From assembly GCA_039649115.1 (NCBI GenBank), contig JBBWZQ010000034.1, positions 1 to 15,590 of the forward strand: DNA of 15,590 nucleotides, in the 5' to 3' direction. Of this stretch, positions 7,676 to 14,731 are shown in pieces. Position 1 is the stretch's first letter. Every line of letters begins with the position of its first letter. Both the position numbers and the translations under genes were made by a program. Origin of the DNA: DATEJJ01 sp039649115. GTDB lineage: Bacteria; Actinomycetota; Actinomycetes; Mycobacteriales; Micromonosporaceae. A model generated the notes under the pieces. It searched no databases. It had not been told where the DNA came from and was given only the letters and a program-made list of their open reading frames with translations.

Positions 7676-8972
7676 GGCGACCTCGGTGTCCCCACCCACG
7701 ACAGGCTCGCGCGGTCCGCAGCGGCGCGCGGTCATCGCGAGCACGGTCGGCACCACCATCGAGTGGTACGACTTCTTCCTGTACAACACGGCCTCTGCGT
7801 TGATCTTTCCGGCCCTGTTCTTCCCGCACCAGGCGGCGTACACCGGGATTCTGCTGTCCTTCGGCACGCAGTTCGTCGGTTTCGCCGCCCGGCCGTTCGG
7901 TGCGGCCCTGTTCGGGCATTTCGGTGACCGCGTCGGCCGCAAGGCGATGCTGGTCACCACCCTGGTCCTGATGGGGGTCAGCACGTTCCTCATCGGCCTG
8001 CTGCCCACCTACAGCGCGATCGGCTACACCGCGCCGGTGCTGCTCACGCTGCTGCGCGTCGCCCAGGGTCTGGGCGTCGGCGGCGAGTGGGGCGGGTCGG
8101 TGCTGCTGTCGATGGAGTGGGGCACCCGCCGGTGGCGCGGGCTGATGGCCAGTTGGCCGCAGCTGGGCGTGCCGCTCGGCCTGGTGCTGTCCACCGGCAT
8201 GGTCCGGCTGCTGACCACCTGGACCGGCGCCAGCTTCGACAACTGGGGCTGGCGGATACCGTTCCTGGTCAGCATCGTGCTGATCGGCGTCGGCCTGTAC
8301 GTGCGGCTGCGCGTGCTGGAGACGCCGGAGTTCCGGCAGGTGCGCGAGCGGCGCGCGGTCGTGCGCCAGCCGCTGGTCGAGGTGCTCGTGCGGCAGTGGC
8401 GCACGGTGCTCACCTCGGCCTTCGTCCGGATGTCCGAGCAGGCACCGTTCTACCTGTTCACCTCGTTCGTGCTGACCTACGGCACGACCCGGCTCAAGCT
8501 GGACCGCACCGGCCTGCTCAACGACGTCCTGGTGGCGGCGGCACTCGGGCTGCTGACCGTGCCGCTGTTCGGGTACCTGTCCGACCGGCTCGGCCGCCGC
8601 CGCGTCTACGCCGTCGGCATCGTCTGCATCGCGCTCTACGCCTTCCCGTACTTCGGCCTGCTCAATACGAAGACCGCCGGGCTGGTGCTGCTCGGCATCG
8701 TGCTGTCCCTCGTCTTCCACGACATGCAGTACGGGCCACAGGCCGCGCTGATCGCCGAGGGCTTCGGCGCCGAGATCCGGTACTCCGGTGCGGGTCTCGG
8801 GTACCAGCTCGCCTCGGTGATCGCGGGCGGGCCGGCACCGCTGATCGCGACGAAGATCCTCCAGTCGACCGGGTCCAGCACCGGCATCAGCCTGTACATC
8901 ATCGGCTGTTGCGTGCTCGCCATGGCCGCGCTGGTGCTGATGCCGCGACCCCGCCAGGTGACCGGGACCTGA
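7674..8972 (+). CDS. MFS transporter, metabolite:proton symporter (MHS) type
   Basis: The 432-residue inner-membrane protein fits the MHS branch of the major facilitator superfamily (ShiA, KgtP, ProP), which imports organic acids or osmolytes with protons. TTIEWYDFFLYN near residues 28-39 is the helix-1 signature. GDRVGRKAM (84-92) is the conserved loop 2-3 motif, LRVAQGLGVGGEWGGSVLL the helix-4 signature and SDRLGRRRVY (from 303) the second-half copy of the loop motif. About twelve hydrophobic segments are visible. The ATG start at 7674 has GGAGG 6 nt upstream, inside the possible hairpin at 7640-7675. The substrate is not evident; a carboxylate is the commonest choice in this branch. No catabolic gene adjoins it, and the stop lies only 7 bp from that of the convergent ABC operon. 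Confidence 0.92.
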   Translation: MATSVSPPTTGSRGPQRRAVIASTVGTTIEWYDFFLYNTASALIFPALFFPHQAAYTGILLSFGTQFVGFAARPFGAALFGHFGDRVGRKAMLVTTLVLMGVSTFLIGLLPTYSAIGYTAPVLLTLLRVAQGLGVGGEWGGSVLLSMEWGTRRWRGLMASWPQLGVPLGLVLSTGMVRLLTTWTGASFDNWGWRIPFLVSIVLIGVGLYVRLRVLETPEFRQVRERRAVVRQPLVEVLVRQWRTVLTSAFVRMSEQAPFYLFTSFVLTYGTTRLKLDRTGLLNDVLVAAALGLLTVPLFGYLSDRLGRRRVYAVGIVCIALYAFPYFGLLNTKTAGLVLLGIVLSLVFHDMQYGPQAALIAEGFGAEIRYSGAGLGYQLASVIAGGPAPLIATKILQSTGSSTGISLYIIGCCVLAMAALVLMPRPRQVTGT

Positions 8973-8983
8973 CCGGCCGTCAC
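8958..8983. terminator. Possible bidirectional hairpin over two convergent stop codons
   Basis: GTGAC CGG (8958-8965) can pair with CCG (8973-8975) and GTCAC (8979-8983) around a 7-nt loop, with a 3-nt GCC bulge. It spans the stops of both convergent genes, where no other space exists for a terminator. The stem is imperfect and lies partly in coding sequence, so this is weak. Confidence 0.25.
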
Positions 8984-9882
8984 TGCTGCAGGGCGCCGGC
9001 CAGCAGGCCACGCATGAAGTACCGGCCCAGCAGCACATAGACCAGAAGCGTCGGTATGCACGCCAGCAGGGCGCCGGCCATCGCCTGCTCGAACGGTACG
9101 GACTGGCCGCCGGCGATGTTGTTCAGCGCGATCGTCACGGGCCACGCGTCCCGGCTGGTCATCACCGCGCCGAAGAGGAAGTCGTTCCAGATCGCGGTGA
9201 ACTGCCAGATGATCGAGATGGCGAACGCCGGCCCGGCCAGCGGGACACCGATGTCGACGAAGCTGCGCAGCATCCCGGCACCGTCCACTTTGGCCGATTC
9301 GATCAGGGTGCTGGGCAGGCCGACGAAGTAGTTGCGGAAGATGAGGGTGGTGATGGGCAGGCCGTAGATGATGTGTACCAGCAACAGGCCGCGCAGCCCG
9401 CCGGTCGGGTCGCTGCCGCCGCGCAGCCCGGCGGTGTTCATCGTCTGCACCAGCGGGATGAGGATGGCCTGGTAGGGCACGAAGATGCCGAACACGATCA
9501 GCGGAAAGACCAGCCCCGAACCGCGGAACCGCCACTTCGCCATGACGAACCCGTTGGCGCAGCCCAACAGCGAGGAGATGAGGCTGGCCGGGATGGCCAG
9601 CACGATGCTGTTGCGCAGCCCGCCCGCCAGCTTCGGCCAGACAGTCGAGAAACCCTGCAGCGACAGCGCACGAGGCAGGTGCCACATGCCGGTGACGGAG
9701 ACCTCGCCCGGATTCTTCAGCGCCGTGACGACCAGCGCGTACACCGGCATGAGGAACAGGCAGGCGAGGGCGTACAGCGCGCCGTACCGCAGGAAGGTGC
9801 GCCACCGGCCGCGCCCGCGCCCGGCCCGGTTGGTCGCGGCGGCCGGTATGGCGGGTGGCGTGGTGACAGTCTGCCCGATCAC
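8980..9882 (-). CDS. Carbohydrate ABC transporter permease (MalG type)
   Basis: This 300-residue inner-membrane protein is the second permease of a CUT1-type sugar importer. Six helices are visible (about 31-53, 90-112, 124-146, 163-182, 216-237 and 268-289). The cytoplasmic EAA loop that docks the ATPase is ESAKVDGAGMLRSFVDIGVP (195-214), and the ending RGLLAGALQQ resembles the conserved MalG tail. The GTG start at 9882 overlaps the TGA of the upstream permease as GTGA, with GGAGG 8 nt upstream, which implies translational coupling. The frame continues further upstream, but that part lies antisense-free inside the neighbouring permease in another frame and is not protein-like. The substrate is inferred only from the family (a mono- or oligosaccharide). 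Confidence 0.93.
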   Translation of the reverse strand: MIGQTVTTPPAIPAAATNRAGRGRGRWRTFLRYGALYALACLFLMPVYALVVTALKNPGEVSVTGMWHLPRALSLQGFSTVWPKLAGGLRNSIVLAIPASLISSLLGCANGFVMAKWRFRGSGLVFPLIVFGIFVPYQAILIPLVQTMNTAGLRGGSDPTGGLRGLLLVHIIYGLPITTLIFRNYFVGLPSTLIESAKVDGAGMLRSFVDIGVPLAGPAFAISIIWQFTAIWNDFLFGAVMTSRDAWPVTIALNNIAGGQSVPFEQAMAGALLACIPTLLVYVLLGRYFMRGLLAGALQQ

Positions 9883-10886
9883 GTGGCCTGCCTCCGGACG
9901 GAGTACCAGATGTAGGGACCGATCACCAGCGCGACGCCGATCAGGAGCACCGTGGCGATCGTCGCGCCGCGGTTGTAGAACCCGCCGTCGAAGGTGGTGA
10001 ACCACATGTACAGCGACGGTGTGTCGATCTTCAGGTTGCGCTGGTCCAGCGCGTACAGGAGATCGAAGGTCTTCAACGAGATGTGCAGCAGGATGACCAC
10101 CGCGCTGAGCGTCGCCGGGCCCAGCGCCGGCCGCGTCACGTGCCAGAACAGCTGTGCCTCGCCGGCACCGTCGACGCGGGCGGCCTCCCGCACGCTCTGC
10201 GGCACCGCGCGCATCCCGGCGAGGAACAGCGCCATGACGTATCCGGAGAGCGCCCAGCCGGCGGGAAGCGCCACGGCGGCGATCGCCCAACTGGAGGTGG
10301 AGCGGTGCCAGTCACTGCGCAGGAAGCCGAGACCGACGTCGGCGAGCAGTCTGTTCACGCCGGCGGTCTGCGTGCCCTGGCCGTTGTCCAGCAGCCAGCG
10401 CCAGATGATGCCGGTCGCGATGAAGGAGATGGCCATGGGGAACAGGAAGATGCTGCGCAGCAACCCCTCGCCGCGGACACCCCGGTCCAGCAGCAGGGCC
10501 AGGACGAAGCCCAGCGCCAGCGATCCGAGGACGAAGACGACGGTGAAGATGACAATGTTGTGTACGTCGGTGAGCCAGCGCTGGTCTGTCCACAGTGCCC
10601 AGTAGTTGTGCAACCCGACGAAGTCGTACGTCGGCGTCAGGCCCCGCCAGCTCGTGAACGACACGCGCACGTTCCAGCCCAGGAACCCGTACACGAAAAT
10701 GCCGACCAGGATCATCGACGGCGCCAGCAGCAGCAACCCGCCCGCCCAGGAACCGCCGCGGCGGGGGCGCTTGCGTCGGGTGTTGTTGTGGCGCAAGCGG
10801 CGTGCCGCGCGCATCGCGCGCGCCGCCGTCGTCGTCTGGTCGGACTGCGGCTGGCGGTGCCGCGCCACGGTGGGCGTGCCGGTCAC
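9879..10886 (-). CDS. Carbohydrate ABC transporter permease (MalF type)
   Basis: This 335-residue inner-membrane protein is the first permease of the importer. After a long, very basic cytoplasmic N-terminus (1-45) come six helices (about 47-70, 110-134, 145-167, 200-223, 258-279 and 308-328). The EAA loop EAARVDGAGEAQLFWHVTRP (234-253) contacts the ATPase. The GTG start at 10886 overlaps the TGA of the binding-protein gene, and its own TGA overlaps the GTG of the next permease, both as GTGA. Binding protein and permeases should therefore be made in step. No ATPase gene follows; in actinomycetes one shared MsiK-type ATPase often drives several CUT1 importers, and I infer that here. Confidence 0.93.
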   Translation of the reverse strand: MTGTPTVARHRQPQSDQTTTAARAMRAARRLRHNNTRRKRPRRGGSWAGGLLLLAPSMILVGIFVYGFLGWNVRVSFTSWRGLTPTYDFVGLHNYWALWTDQRWLTDVHNIVIFTVVFVLGSLALGFVLALLLDRGVRGEGLLRSIFLFPMAISFIATGIIWRWLLDNGQGTQTAGVNRLLADVGLGFLRSDWHRSTSSWAIAAVALPAGWALSGYVMALFLAGMRAVPQSVREAARVDGAGEAQLFWHVTRPALGPATLSAVVILLHISLKTFDLLYALDQRNLKIDTPSLYMWFTTFDGGFYNRGATIATVLLIGVALVIGPYIWYSVRRQAT

Positions 10887-12151
10887 CGGGTCTCCCCGTA
10901 TTTCGCCGCGACGGTGTCCGCGAACTTCCCGACGTCGCCGTCCTGCACGAAGAAGCCGAGCGCGGTGTCAATCTCGGCGTTCCACGCGTTGTCCGCGACG
11001 ACTCCGTGGGCCAGCGAGCCGACGATGCGCGTGTGCGGATCCCGCCACTGCTGCAGGGCTCCGGCGAGATAGCCGGTGTACTTGGTGGGGTCGGCGTCGG
11101 TACGCGCCGGAACCGAACCCTTCTGCGGGTTGAACAGATCCTCGCCCGCGACCGAGCCGCATTCGATGAGCCACTTGCGGGCCAGGTCGGGGTGGCGCGC
11201 ACCGGTCGGCAGGGTGAACGAGTCCGACAGGAAGTCGTAGATCCCCTGGGTGCCGGGTGAGGCGGTGGCGCTGAAGTTCTGTTGCCAGATCAGTTTCTTG
11301 GTCACGGCGAGGTAAGAGTACGCCCAGTCGCCCATCACCGTGTAGACCGCGGACCCGTCCATGACCCGGTCCAGCTGTGGCTGCCAGTCCGCCGCGCTGG
11401 AGGCGATGTCCGACTGCGCGAGTACCCGCTTGTAGATGCCCAGCGCGTCCAGCGTCTCCCTGTCCTTCCAGGAAGCCGAGTCGGTCCACAGCCGCTCGTA
11501 CCGGTCCGGTCCCAGCACGCCCAGCAGTACCGTCTCCAGCAGGTGCTTCTGTGTCCACTCTGGACCGATGGTGAGCGGGACGCGGCCCTTGGCCCTGATG
11601 GCGGCCGCCTGGCTCAGGAACTCGCTCCACGTCTTCGGCGGTCCCGCGAGGCCCAACTGGCGCAGCGTCTCGGGCTTGTACCAGATAATGTTCGCGCGGT
11701 GGATGTTCACCGGAACGGCGTAGATCTTCCCGTCGATGGTGAGCTTGTCCAGCAGCCCCGCCGGGAACACCTTGGTCCACCCCTGCGCCTGGTACAGCGA
11801 GGTGAGGTCCTGCACCTTGCCGGAGCGGATGTCGTCGGCCAGTTCCAGCCCGGCGTGCCGCTGGTAGGAGTCCGGTGGGTCGTTGGCGAGCAGCCTGGTG
11901 GCCAGGATCGCCTTCGCGTTCGAGCCGGCGCCGCCGGAGACGGCCGCGTTGACCACCTGCGCACCCGGGTTGCGCGCCTCGAAGTCCTTGACCATGGCCC
12001 GCAGGCCGTTCTCCTCGCCCGGCCCGGTCCACCAGGAGTAGACCTCGACCTGCCGCCCGCTCGCCGCACCGCCCGCCCGCAGGTACAGCGGCATCGCCAC
12101 GATGGTGGCGATCACGAGCAGTGCGATGATCCAAATCCGACCCTGCCACAT
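10883..12151 (-). CDS. Sugar ABC transporter substrate-binding protein
   Basis: The 422-residue protein is a cluster B (MalE-like) solute-binding protein. VEVYSWWTGPGEENGLRAMV opens the first lobe, and KIYAVPVNIHRANIIWYKPETLRQLG is the typical hinge-region pattern of sugar-binding members. I start at ATG 12151, which has GGAGG 5 nt upstream; a TTG at 12166 would put the ribosome site inside the coding region. Residues 6-24 are one hydrophobic segment, followed by LRAGGAASGR. There is no lipobox cysteine, unlike most actinomycete binding proteins, so it should be either held by an uncleaved N-terminal anchor or cut by signal peptidase I. It heads the operon and overlaps the first permease by GTGA. 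It is divergent from the glucanase gene, which makes beta-1,3-gluco-oligosaccharides a reasonable guess for the ligand, but this is context only. Confidence 0.92.
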   Translation of the reverse strand: MWQGRIWIIALLVIATIVAMPLYLRAGGAASGRQVEVYSWWTGPGEENGLRAMVKDFEARNPGAQVVNAAVSGGAGSNAKAILATRLLANDPPDSYQRHAGLELADDIRSGKVQDLTSLYQAQGWTKVFPAGLLDKLTIDGKIYAVPVNIHRANIIWYKPETLRQLGLAGPPKTWSEFLSQAAAIRAKGRVPLTIGPEWTQKHLLETVLLGVLGPDRYERLWTDSASWKDRETLDALGIYKRVLAQSDIASSAADWQPQLDRVMDGSAVYTVMGDWAYSYLAVTKKLIWQQNFSATASPGTQGIYDFLSDSFTLPTGARHPDLARKWLIECGSVAGEDLFNPQKGSVPARTDADPTKYTGYLAGALQQWRDPHTRIVGSLAHGVVADNAWNAEIDTALGFFVQDGDVGKFADTVAAKYGETR

Positions 12152-12516
12152 GTGGCCCTCCCACAAGGCCGAATGTTTCCGCGGGCAACTTACTCCGTGG
12201 GAGCGTAGTCCAACAGACCGATGAACGGCTCATTCTCCCACCCGTCGACCCACCGACAGGCGCTGGTCAACGGCACGAGCTGTCCGATCGGCGGCTAATT
12301 CGGAATGGATGGTGGATCGTGAGGCCGTTTGTCCACTTCTCCGTCACGACAAGAAGGGGATCTGCCACTGTCGGTTGCCATGGCCGTGGTCGGAGCTCGA
12401 TCACCGGGGCGCACCGGACCGCGGTGACGTCGGCGAGTAGCCCGCTGGGCCGATGACCAGGGTGTCGTAGGCGCCGGGCGGCCTTCACCAACTCGTAATG
12501 TCGCGGGGCGGCGGTT
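12152..12516. other. Upstream region of the sugar ABC operon, no gene assigned
   Basis: Beyond the ribosome site of the binding-protein gene I see no confident promoter. Two TGGGAG motifs lie here, TGGGAGC at 12198-12204 on plus and TGGGAG at 12240-12235 on minus; these resemble half of the CebR-type operator TGGGAGCGCTCCCA. The stretch 12290-12500 has short minus-strand reading frames, but none resembles a known protein. Confidence 0.4.
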
Positions 12517-12572
12517 GGCCGCCGTGATCATGAGGTGTGGGTCCGAGGCCGCGGGGGGCCGCCGTGATCATG
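12517..12572 (+). repeat. Direct repeat of a 16-nt GATCATG motif
   Basis: GGCCGCCGTGATCATG occurs exactly twice, at 12517-12532 and 12557-12572, 40 bp apart. The second is the left edge of repeat copy B, and a related GTGATCAT occurs at the matching edge of copy A. This may be a partial tandem duplication of the element end. Confidence 0.7.
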
Positions 12573-12733
12573 CCCGAGGCGAGATCTTGGCGATAAAGGC
12601 ACCGGAATCGGGGCCTTTGCCGCCAAGAATGCCTGTCGGGGCTTCGGGGTGGCACACGGTTGGGTGAACTGCCCGGCTTTGTCGTCCTCCCGGACCGATC
12701 GGGACGTCAAGCCACCACGATCACGGTGATTGC
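12557..12733 (+). repeat. Palindrome-containing dispersed repeat, copy B
   Basis: This is inverted relative to copy A. The order is GCCGTGATCATG (12561-12572), a 44-nt imperfect palindrome (12585-12628) with arms TCTTGGCGATAAAGGC and GCCTTTGCCGCCAAGA, then GTGAACTGCC (12664-12673), then CCACGATCACGGTGATTGC (12715-12733). Two arm positions no longer pair well (one A/C, one T/G), while the flanking blocks are kept. Like copy A it sits between divergently transcribed genes. Confidence 0.75.
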
Positions 12734-12810
12734 AGATGCCCCCCTTGTCGCTGCCGCTTGTCCCGGGTGGATCACCCGCCGCCCGCCCTCCAAGAACCGG
12801 GGCTCCGCGA

Positions 12811-12856
12811 AAGTTGCCGTTCCCGCCACGATCTCCCCGACATGATCGCGGCGACA
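12811..12856 (-). repeat. Degenerate piece related to the same repeat
   Basis: TTCCCGCCACGATC (12820-12833) followed by ATGATCGCGGCGACA (12841-12855) resembles, in the orientation of copy A, TTTCCCGCCAAGATC followed by ATGATCACGGCGACC at 5197-5235. The spacing is close but the left palindrome arm is not recognisable. It could be the far end of copy B, giving a roughly 300-bp element with imperfect inverted ends, or an independent remnant. Confidence 0.4.
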
Positions 12857-12987
12857 CCCACGGCCGGGAGCCACCTGCCGGACCGACACCAACGCGATCA
12901 CGCTGCCCGCTCCGGACCCCTCCCCGATCACCCCGGCGCACCAACTTCCGTAAAGAAGCACCCCCAGCCCGACCCTGGGAGCAAGTA

Positions 12988-13016
12988 TTGACAAGAAACT
13001 GTGTTGAAGGTTATCT
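12988..13016 (+). promoter_or_regulatory. Near-consensus promoter of the glucanase transcription unit
   Basis: TTGACA (12988-12993) matches the -35 consensus exactly and is followed after 17 nt by TTATCT (13011-13016). TATCTA one base later is an alternative -10. Transcription would start near 13022-13024, on the left edge of the palindromic operator. The AT-rich stretch stands out from the GC-rich surroundings. Confidence 0.7.
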
Positions 13017-13022
13017 ATAGCG

Positions 13023-13034
13023 GAGAGCGCTCTC
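13023..13034 (+). promoter_or_regulatory. Predicted LacI-family operator at the transcription start
   Basis: GAGAGCGCTCTC is a perfect 12-bp palindrome with the central CG typical of LacI-family operators. Its GAGCGCTC core is shared with the CebR operator TGGGAGCGCTCCCA that controls cellulose and cello-oligosaccharide genes in Streptomyces. Lying at about +1, a bound repressor would block initiation. No LacI-family regulator gene is in the window. Confidence 0.65.
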
Positions 13035-13061
13035 TCAGGCCCCTCCGCCTTGGGAGTCCAC

Positions 13062-13145
13062 ATGGTCCGAACCGGCCCGCCACTGGACAGCACCGGCGCG
13101 GCCCGCCGGCAGAGCGCCCTCGACGCACTGAACGCCGCACCGTGA
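13062..13145 (+). CDS. 27-residue leader ORF coupled to the glucanase gene
   Basis: ATG at 13062 is preceded by GGGAG with 5-nt spacing. It opens 27 codons (MVRTGPPLDSTGAARRQSAL, then DALNAAP) ending in TGA at 13143-13145. That TGA overlaps the GTG start of the glucanase gene as GTGA. The glucanase start has no SD of its own, so its translation may depend on ribosomes ending the leader ORF. The peptide has no signal-peptide or membrane character and no run of a single amino acid that would suggest classical attenuation. It lies about 38 nt after the predicted transcription start. I infer a role in coupling rather than a functional peptide; the same DNA in the glucanase frame lacks any other start codon. 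Confidence 0.5.
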   Translation: MVRTGPPLDSTGAARRQSALDALNAAP

Positions 13146-14731
13146 ACGGCGCCAGGCCCCTGGTGACGCTGGCCGTCACGATGACACTCGCCCTCGGTAC
13201 CGTCGTCGCCTCGCCGATGCCCGCCCGCGCGGCCAGCACGCCGCTGTCCCAGAACAAGCCGGTAACGGCCTCGTCGACGGAGAACGCCGGCACTCCGGTC
13301 ACCGCCGCGGTCGACGGCGACACCGGCACCCGCTGGTCCAGCGCGTTCAACGATCCACAGTGGATACAGGTCGACCTGGGCGCACCGGCCACCATCAGCC
13401 GGGTGGTCCTCAACTGGGAGGCCGCCTACGCCACCGCCTTCCAGCTCCAGGTATCCGATGACGGTGCGGCGTGGACCACCATCCACGCCACGACCACCGG
13501 CACCGGCGGCGTCCAGGACCTCGCGGTCACCGGCACCGGCCGGTACGTGCGCGTGTACGGCACCGCGCGGGCGACTCCGTACGGGTACTCGCTCTGGGAG
13601 TTCCAGGTCTACGCGGCCGGCCCCGGTCCCGGCACCTTCCCCGTGACGTTCCGGAACAACACCGGAGGCGCCTTTCCGGACAGCCAGATCTTCGTCATGG
13701 TTCTGCTCCAGGCCGCTGCCGGACAGTGGAGTTACCTGAAGCCCGACGGAAGCCTGGCCCACATCAACCACCTCGACGCCAGCGCGCCGGACCACCTGAC
13801 GAAGAACGGCAGGGACTATCCGAACATGTCGTTCTCGCTGGCGCGGGCGAGCACGGTCACCTTCCCCGATCACAATGAGGGCGCCCGCATCTACCTCTCG
13901 GTCGGCTCCCCCATGTACATCGCGGTGTCGCCGGACGACCGTGGCTGGGCCGGCCCCGATCCGCAGAACCCGGCCGATCCCAACGTGGACGTCTACTACG
14001 ACTGGTACGAGTACTCGTACATCTTCAATGGCACCGGGTTCGGCGGGAACACCACCCAGGTCGACCTGTTCGGCTTCCCGATGACCGCGCGCCTGCAGCA
14101 GGCGTCGACCGGCTACGACCAGACGGTCGGCACCACCCTCACCCGGTCGGCGGTCTTCTCGCGGTACGCCAGTTCCGTCGCTCCCGCGTTCCAGCCGCTG
14201 GCCGGCCAGTACCGGATCCTGGCGCCCCGCTCGTCGGCGACGTTCCGGCCGGGCGGCGCGCAGGGAGACTACCTGCAGGCCTACATCGACCAGGTGTGGA
14301 ACTACTACACCACACACCCGTTCTCACTGACCCGGCTCGGCCAGACCTTCACCGGCGCTGTGTCGGGTGGTGTGCTGAACGGCACCGGCAGCGACGGGTC
14401 CACGTTCAGCCTGACCGAGCCGACCAGCACCGACGTCTTCCAGTGCGCCGGCGCGCTGGTGCCGCCGACCAACGACGTGTCGCGCGCGCTCGGTGCCGAG
14501 TTCTGCGCCGCGTTCAACCGGGGTGTCGCCCTCGACACGGCGGACTGGTACAACCCCCCGGCGTACTACCGGACGGGCCCGAAGAACGACTACGCCCAGT
14601 TCTTCCACTCGATCAGCCTGCAGAACCGGGCGTACGGCTTCCCGTACGACGACATCAACGACCAGAGCTCCGTGCGGATCCTGGGCAACTCGAACCCGCC
14701 GAGCCTGCTCACCCTCGGGATCGGTTGGTAG
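13142..14731 (+). CDS. Secreted GH64 beta-1,3-glucanase with discoidin domain
   Basis: The 529-residue exoenzyme starts at GTG 13142. A signal peptide (1-30) ends ARA-AS. A discoidin/F5-8 type C (CBM32-like) domain follows (about 35-158; DGDTGTRWSSAF, PQWIQVDLG and LWEFQVYA are typical), then a short Gly-Pro linker and a thaumatin-like GH64 domain (about 165-529). GH64 enzymes cut beta-1,3-glucan by inversion, classically releasing laminaripentaose. Candidate catalytic residues are Glu290 in DWYEYSY and Asp308 in NTTQVDLFGFP, the counterparts of Glu154 and Asp170 in the Streptomyces matensis enzyme. Two cysteines (FQCAGA, EFCAAF) may form a disulfide. Likely targets are laminarin or fungal walls. 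There is no SD; the start overlaps the leader ORF stop by GTGA. Control is by the promoter and operator at 12988-13034. The 3' end overlaps the convergent kinase gene by 23 bp. Confidence 0.9.
   Translation: MNGARPLVTLAVTMTLALGTVVASPMPARAASTPLSQNKPVTASSTENAGTPVTAAVDGDTGTRWSSAFNDPQWIQVDLGAPATISRVVLNWEAAYATAFQLQVSDDGAAWTTIHATTTGTGGVQDLAVTGTGRYVRVYGTARATPYGYSLWEFQVYAAGPGPGTFPVTFRNNTGGAFPDSQIFVMVLLQAAAGQWSYLKPDGSLAHINHLDASAPDHLTKNGRDYPNMSFSLARASTVTFPDHNEGARIYLSVGSPMYIAVSPDDRGWAGPDPQNPADPNVDVYYDWYEYSYIFNGTGFGGNTTQVDLFGFPMTARLQQASTGYDQTVGTTLTRSAVFSRYASSVAPAFQPLAGQYRILAPRSSATFRPGGAQGDYLQAYIDQVWNYYTTHPFSLTRLGQTFTGAVSGGVLNGTGSDGSTFSLTEPTSTDVFQCAGALVPPTNDVSRALGAEFCAAFNRGVALDTADWYNPPAYYRTGPKNDYAQFFHSISLQNRAYGFPYDDINDQSSVRILGNSNPPSLLTLGIGW

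Noticed and set aside
9883..10290. N-terminal extension of the MalG-type permease in the same frame
   Set aside because: This stretch is fully occupied by the MalF-type permease in another frame, and a GTGA overlap with a strong SD marks the true start at 9882.
12152..12166. TTG start for the sugar-binding protein at 12166
   Set aside because: It would place the GGGAGG ribosome site of ATG 12151 inside the gene, and it has no good SD of its own.
12267..12531. Two overlapping minus-strand reading frames of 74 and 78 codons
   Set aside because: Neither has a ribosome site or recognisable protein pattern. A fragment such as YDTLVIGPAG appears only when frames are mixed, so a decayed gene is possible but not supported.
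13001..13141. Glucanase N-terminus extended to the TTG at 13001
   Set aside because: That start lies within the predicted promoter, and the added 47 residues are polar and would precede the signal peptide. GTG 13142 places the signal peptide at the N-terminus.
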